From positions 1 through 64,000 of the forward strand of contig WRPH01000001.1 of the NCBI GenBank assembly GCA_009773375.1: 64,000 bases of DNA, given 5' to 3'. Below, in pieces: positions 62,995 through 64,000 of the stretch. The position numbers and the translations under genes were made by a program. Position 1 is the first letter of the stretch, and each line of letters opens with the position of its first letter. The notes below the pieces were generated by a model. That model made no database searches. It saw only the letters and a program-made list of their open reading frames with translations, and was not told where the DNA came from. The DNA is from Paracoccaceae bacterium. Its GTDB lineage: Bacteria; Pseudomonadota; Alphaproteobacteria; Rhodobacterales; Rhodobacteraceae.

Positions 62995-63713
62995 CCCCCG
63001 ACGCTTTGTTCCCCAACGCCCTGTTCGCGGTGATGGAGGCAACCTGGCCCGCCGCATCCGTGCAGCAGGTCGGGCCGTGGCTGATCCGCGAAGGTAAAGG
63101 CGGCGGCAAGCGGGTTTCTGCGGCAACCGCCCTGCCCGGTTGGCAGCCCGATGATATTGCACAGGCGGAAACCGCGATGGCCGCGCTGAACCAGCCCGCG
63201 CTGTTCCTGATCCGGCGCGGCGAGGATGCGCTGGACGCCGCACTTGCTGCACGCGGCTATCGCATCGTCGATCCGGTGGTGGCTTACGCCGCTCCGGTGG
63301 CTGCCTTGGTGCAGACGCCCGACCATATGGCGACCTTTCCGCATTGGCCGCCAATGGCCATCGCCGCCGATCTGTGGGCCGAAGGCGGTATCGGCCCCGC
63401 CCGCCTTGCCGTCATGCAGCGCGTTGCTGGCCCGAAAACCGTCATTCTTGGCCGCGCGGGTGATCGCGCATCCGGCGCGGCTTTCGTCGCCATTCACCAC
63501 GCCACCGCCATGCTGCACGCGCTGGAGGTGACACCCGCCCAGCGTCGGCAAGGTTCCGCGCACAATATCTTGCGGGCCGCAGCCATTTGGGCGCAAGAAA
63601 ATGGGGCGGAAACCCTGTCTCTGGTCGTCACTTCGGCCAATGCCGCGGCGCGCAGGCTTTATGCTTCTTTTGGCATGCAGGTTGTGGGAAGCTATCACTA
63701 TCGACAGAAATGA
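62991..63713 (+). CDS. GNAT-family N-acetyltransferase, 240 aa
   Basis: The C-terminal acetyl-CoA motif HALEVTPAQRRQGSAHNILRAAAIWAQENGAETLSLVVTSANAAARRLYASFGM holds the R/Q-x-x-G-x-A pattern and the N-A-x-x-x-Y helix. The N-terminal half (1-145) is more variable and could be a second GNAT half. It overlaps the previous gene by 4 bases. Substrate unknown. Confidence 0.88.
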   Translation: MTPDALFPNALFAVMEATWPAASVQQVGPWLIREGKGGGKRVSAATALPGWQPDDIAQAETAMAALNQPALFLIRRGEDALDAALAARGYRIVDPVVAYAAPVAALVQTPDHMATFPHWPPMAIAADLWAEGGIGPARLAVMQRVAGPKTVILGRAGDRASGAAFVAIHHATAMLHALEVTPAQRRQGSAHNILRAAAIWAQENGAETLSLVVTSANAAARRLYASFGMQVVGSYHYRQK

Positions 63714-63734
63714 GCCCAGCAGAGGCCAAAGCAG

Positions 63735-64000
63735 GTGAAAACGCAGTCGCTCCGGATGACCAAGGCCCTGATCGCTGCAGGAATGTTTGCCGCTGCGCCC
63801 GTGCTTGTGGCTCCGCTTCGCGCCGCAGCGCTGGAGCTTCACTTCCCCGGCCCTGCTGAAGCCACCGCCCAGCGCCGCGAAGCCGCCACCTCTTTCCGGC
63901 TGCCGATTGGCGCTTACCTGCATGGCAGCATGGCGACCGAATTCACCGAAGGCGCGCTGGATCAAGCTGCGTGGCGGGTTGCGGTGCCACTCTCAACCCT
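63735..64000 (+). CDS. Secreted OmpA-type protein, N-terminal fragment (cut by window edge)
   Basis: GTG 63735 or ATG 63756 start a signal peptide (MTKALIAAGMFAAAPVLVAPLRAA) followed by ALELHFPGPAEATAQRREAATSFRLPIGAYLHG ... FTEGALDQAAWRVAVP. This N-terminal pattern is like OmpA/MotB-family periplasmic proteins of Rhodobacteraceae, but the C-terminal OmpA domain lies outside the window, so the call is tentative. Follows the GNAT gene by 21 bases. Confidence 0.6.
   Translation, partial: MKTQSLRMTKALIAAGMFAAAPVLVAPLRAAALELHFPGPAEATAQRREAATSFRLPIGAYLHGSMATEFTEGALDQAAWRVAVPLST

Overview
The window is an ordinary piece of GC-rich alphaproteobacterial chromosome, most likely from a member of the Rhodobacteraceae/Paracoccaceae. 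The lineage call rests on several things. There is a contiguous rpoZ-rel-DUF2062-pdxJ-acpS-lepB-rnc-era-DUF1491-recO block. An rsfS-rlmH-gpmI-envC-ctpA-rppH block, a leuCD...leuB region, glutathione-dependent formaldehyde genes and an mbfA iron exporter with an Irr-type box are also present. Short dispersed CCAAATATCC palindromic elements occur between genes. I see no prophage, insertion sequence, CRISPR array, rRNA or replication origin. The only RNA gene is tRNA-Pro(CGG).

Layout. 1-9.2 kb: the start of a lone tuf gene, a lipoprotein, a decaying piuC iron-dioxygenase locus (5'-truncated partner plus an in-frame TAA in piuC), a NYN RNase-like protein, an orphan ThDP enzyme, a glycine-zipper lipoprotein, class III alcohol dehydrogenase, two tandem I78 inhibitor lipoproteins, cytochrome c' and a lytic transglycosylase. 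9.2-20.5 kb (minus strand): a DnaQ-like exonuclease and an MFS transporter, then recO back through rpoZ, then folK. 20.6-22.9 kb: a second NYN protein, ispH, rnhA. 22.9-28.5 kb: a glycan island with five glycosyltransferase/methyltransferase genes and visibly less GC-rich DNA. 28.5-34.9 kb: a TetR-like gene, a GlsB/YeaQ-type membrane protein, a four-gene def-def-def-fmt operon, a PatB-like C-S lyase, an L,D-transpeptidase, a PilZ-size hypothetical and a MOSC protein. 34.9-46 kb: smc, lrgAB-like genes, rppH, ctpA, envC, gpmI, rlmH, rsfS and a 46-residue DUF3563-like gene. 46-54.5 kb: leuC, leuD, a membrane protein, an EEP-family protein, an epimerase/LysR divergent pair, leuB and a DMT permease. 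54.5-64 kb: tRNA-Pro, DMT-HAD-ornithine cyclodeaminase operon, fghA-CAP-yaiI operon, mbfA, a secreted micropeptide plus TetR, map, a molybdopterin-binding protein, a GNAT protein and the start of a secreted OmpA-type protein.

Most interesting points. (1) The mbfA / micropeptide / TetR intergenic region holds an Irr-type ICE box and three TGAAC-N6-GTTCA operator-like sites in 75 bp. One of these sits over the likely -10 of a 54-residue secreted peptide gene that has not been named as far as I know. This is the best candidate for an undescribed regulatory unit. (2) Of three tandem peptide deformylases, the third has lost both the metal-ligand Cys and the catalytic Glu. (3) piuC carries an internal stop. 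(4) The glycan island contains a glycosyltransferase fused to a methyltransferase-like domain. Everything here is read by eye. Family names come from motif recognition without database searches.
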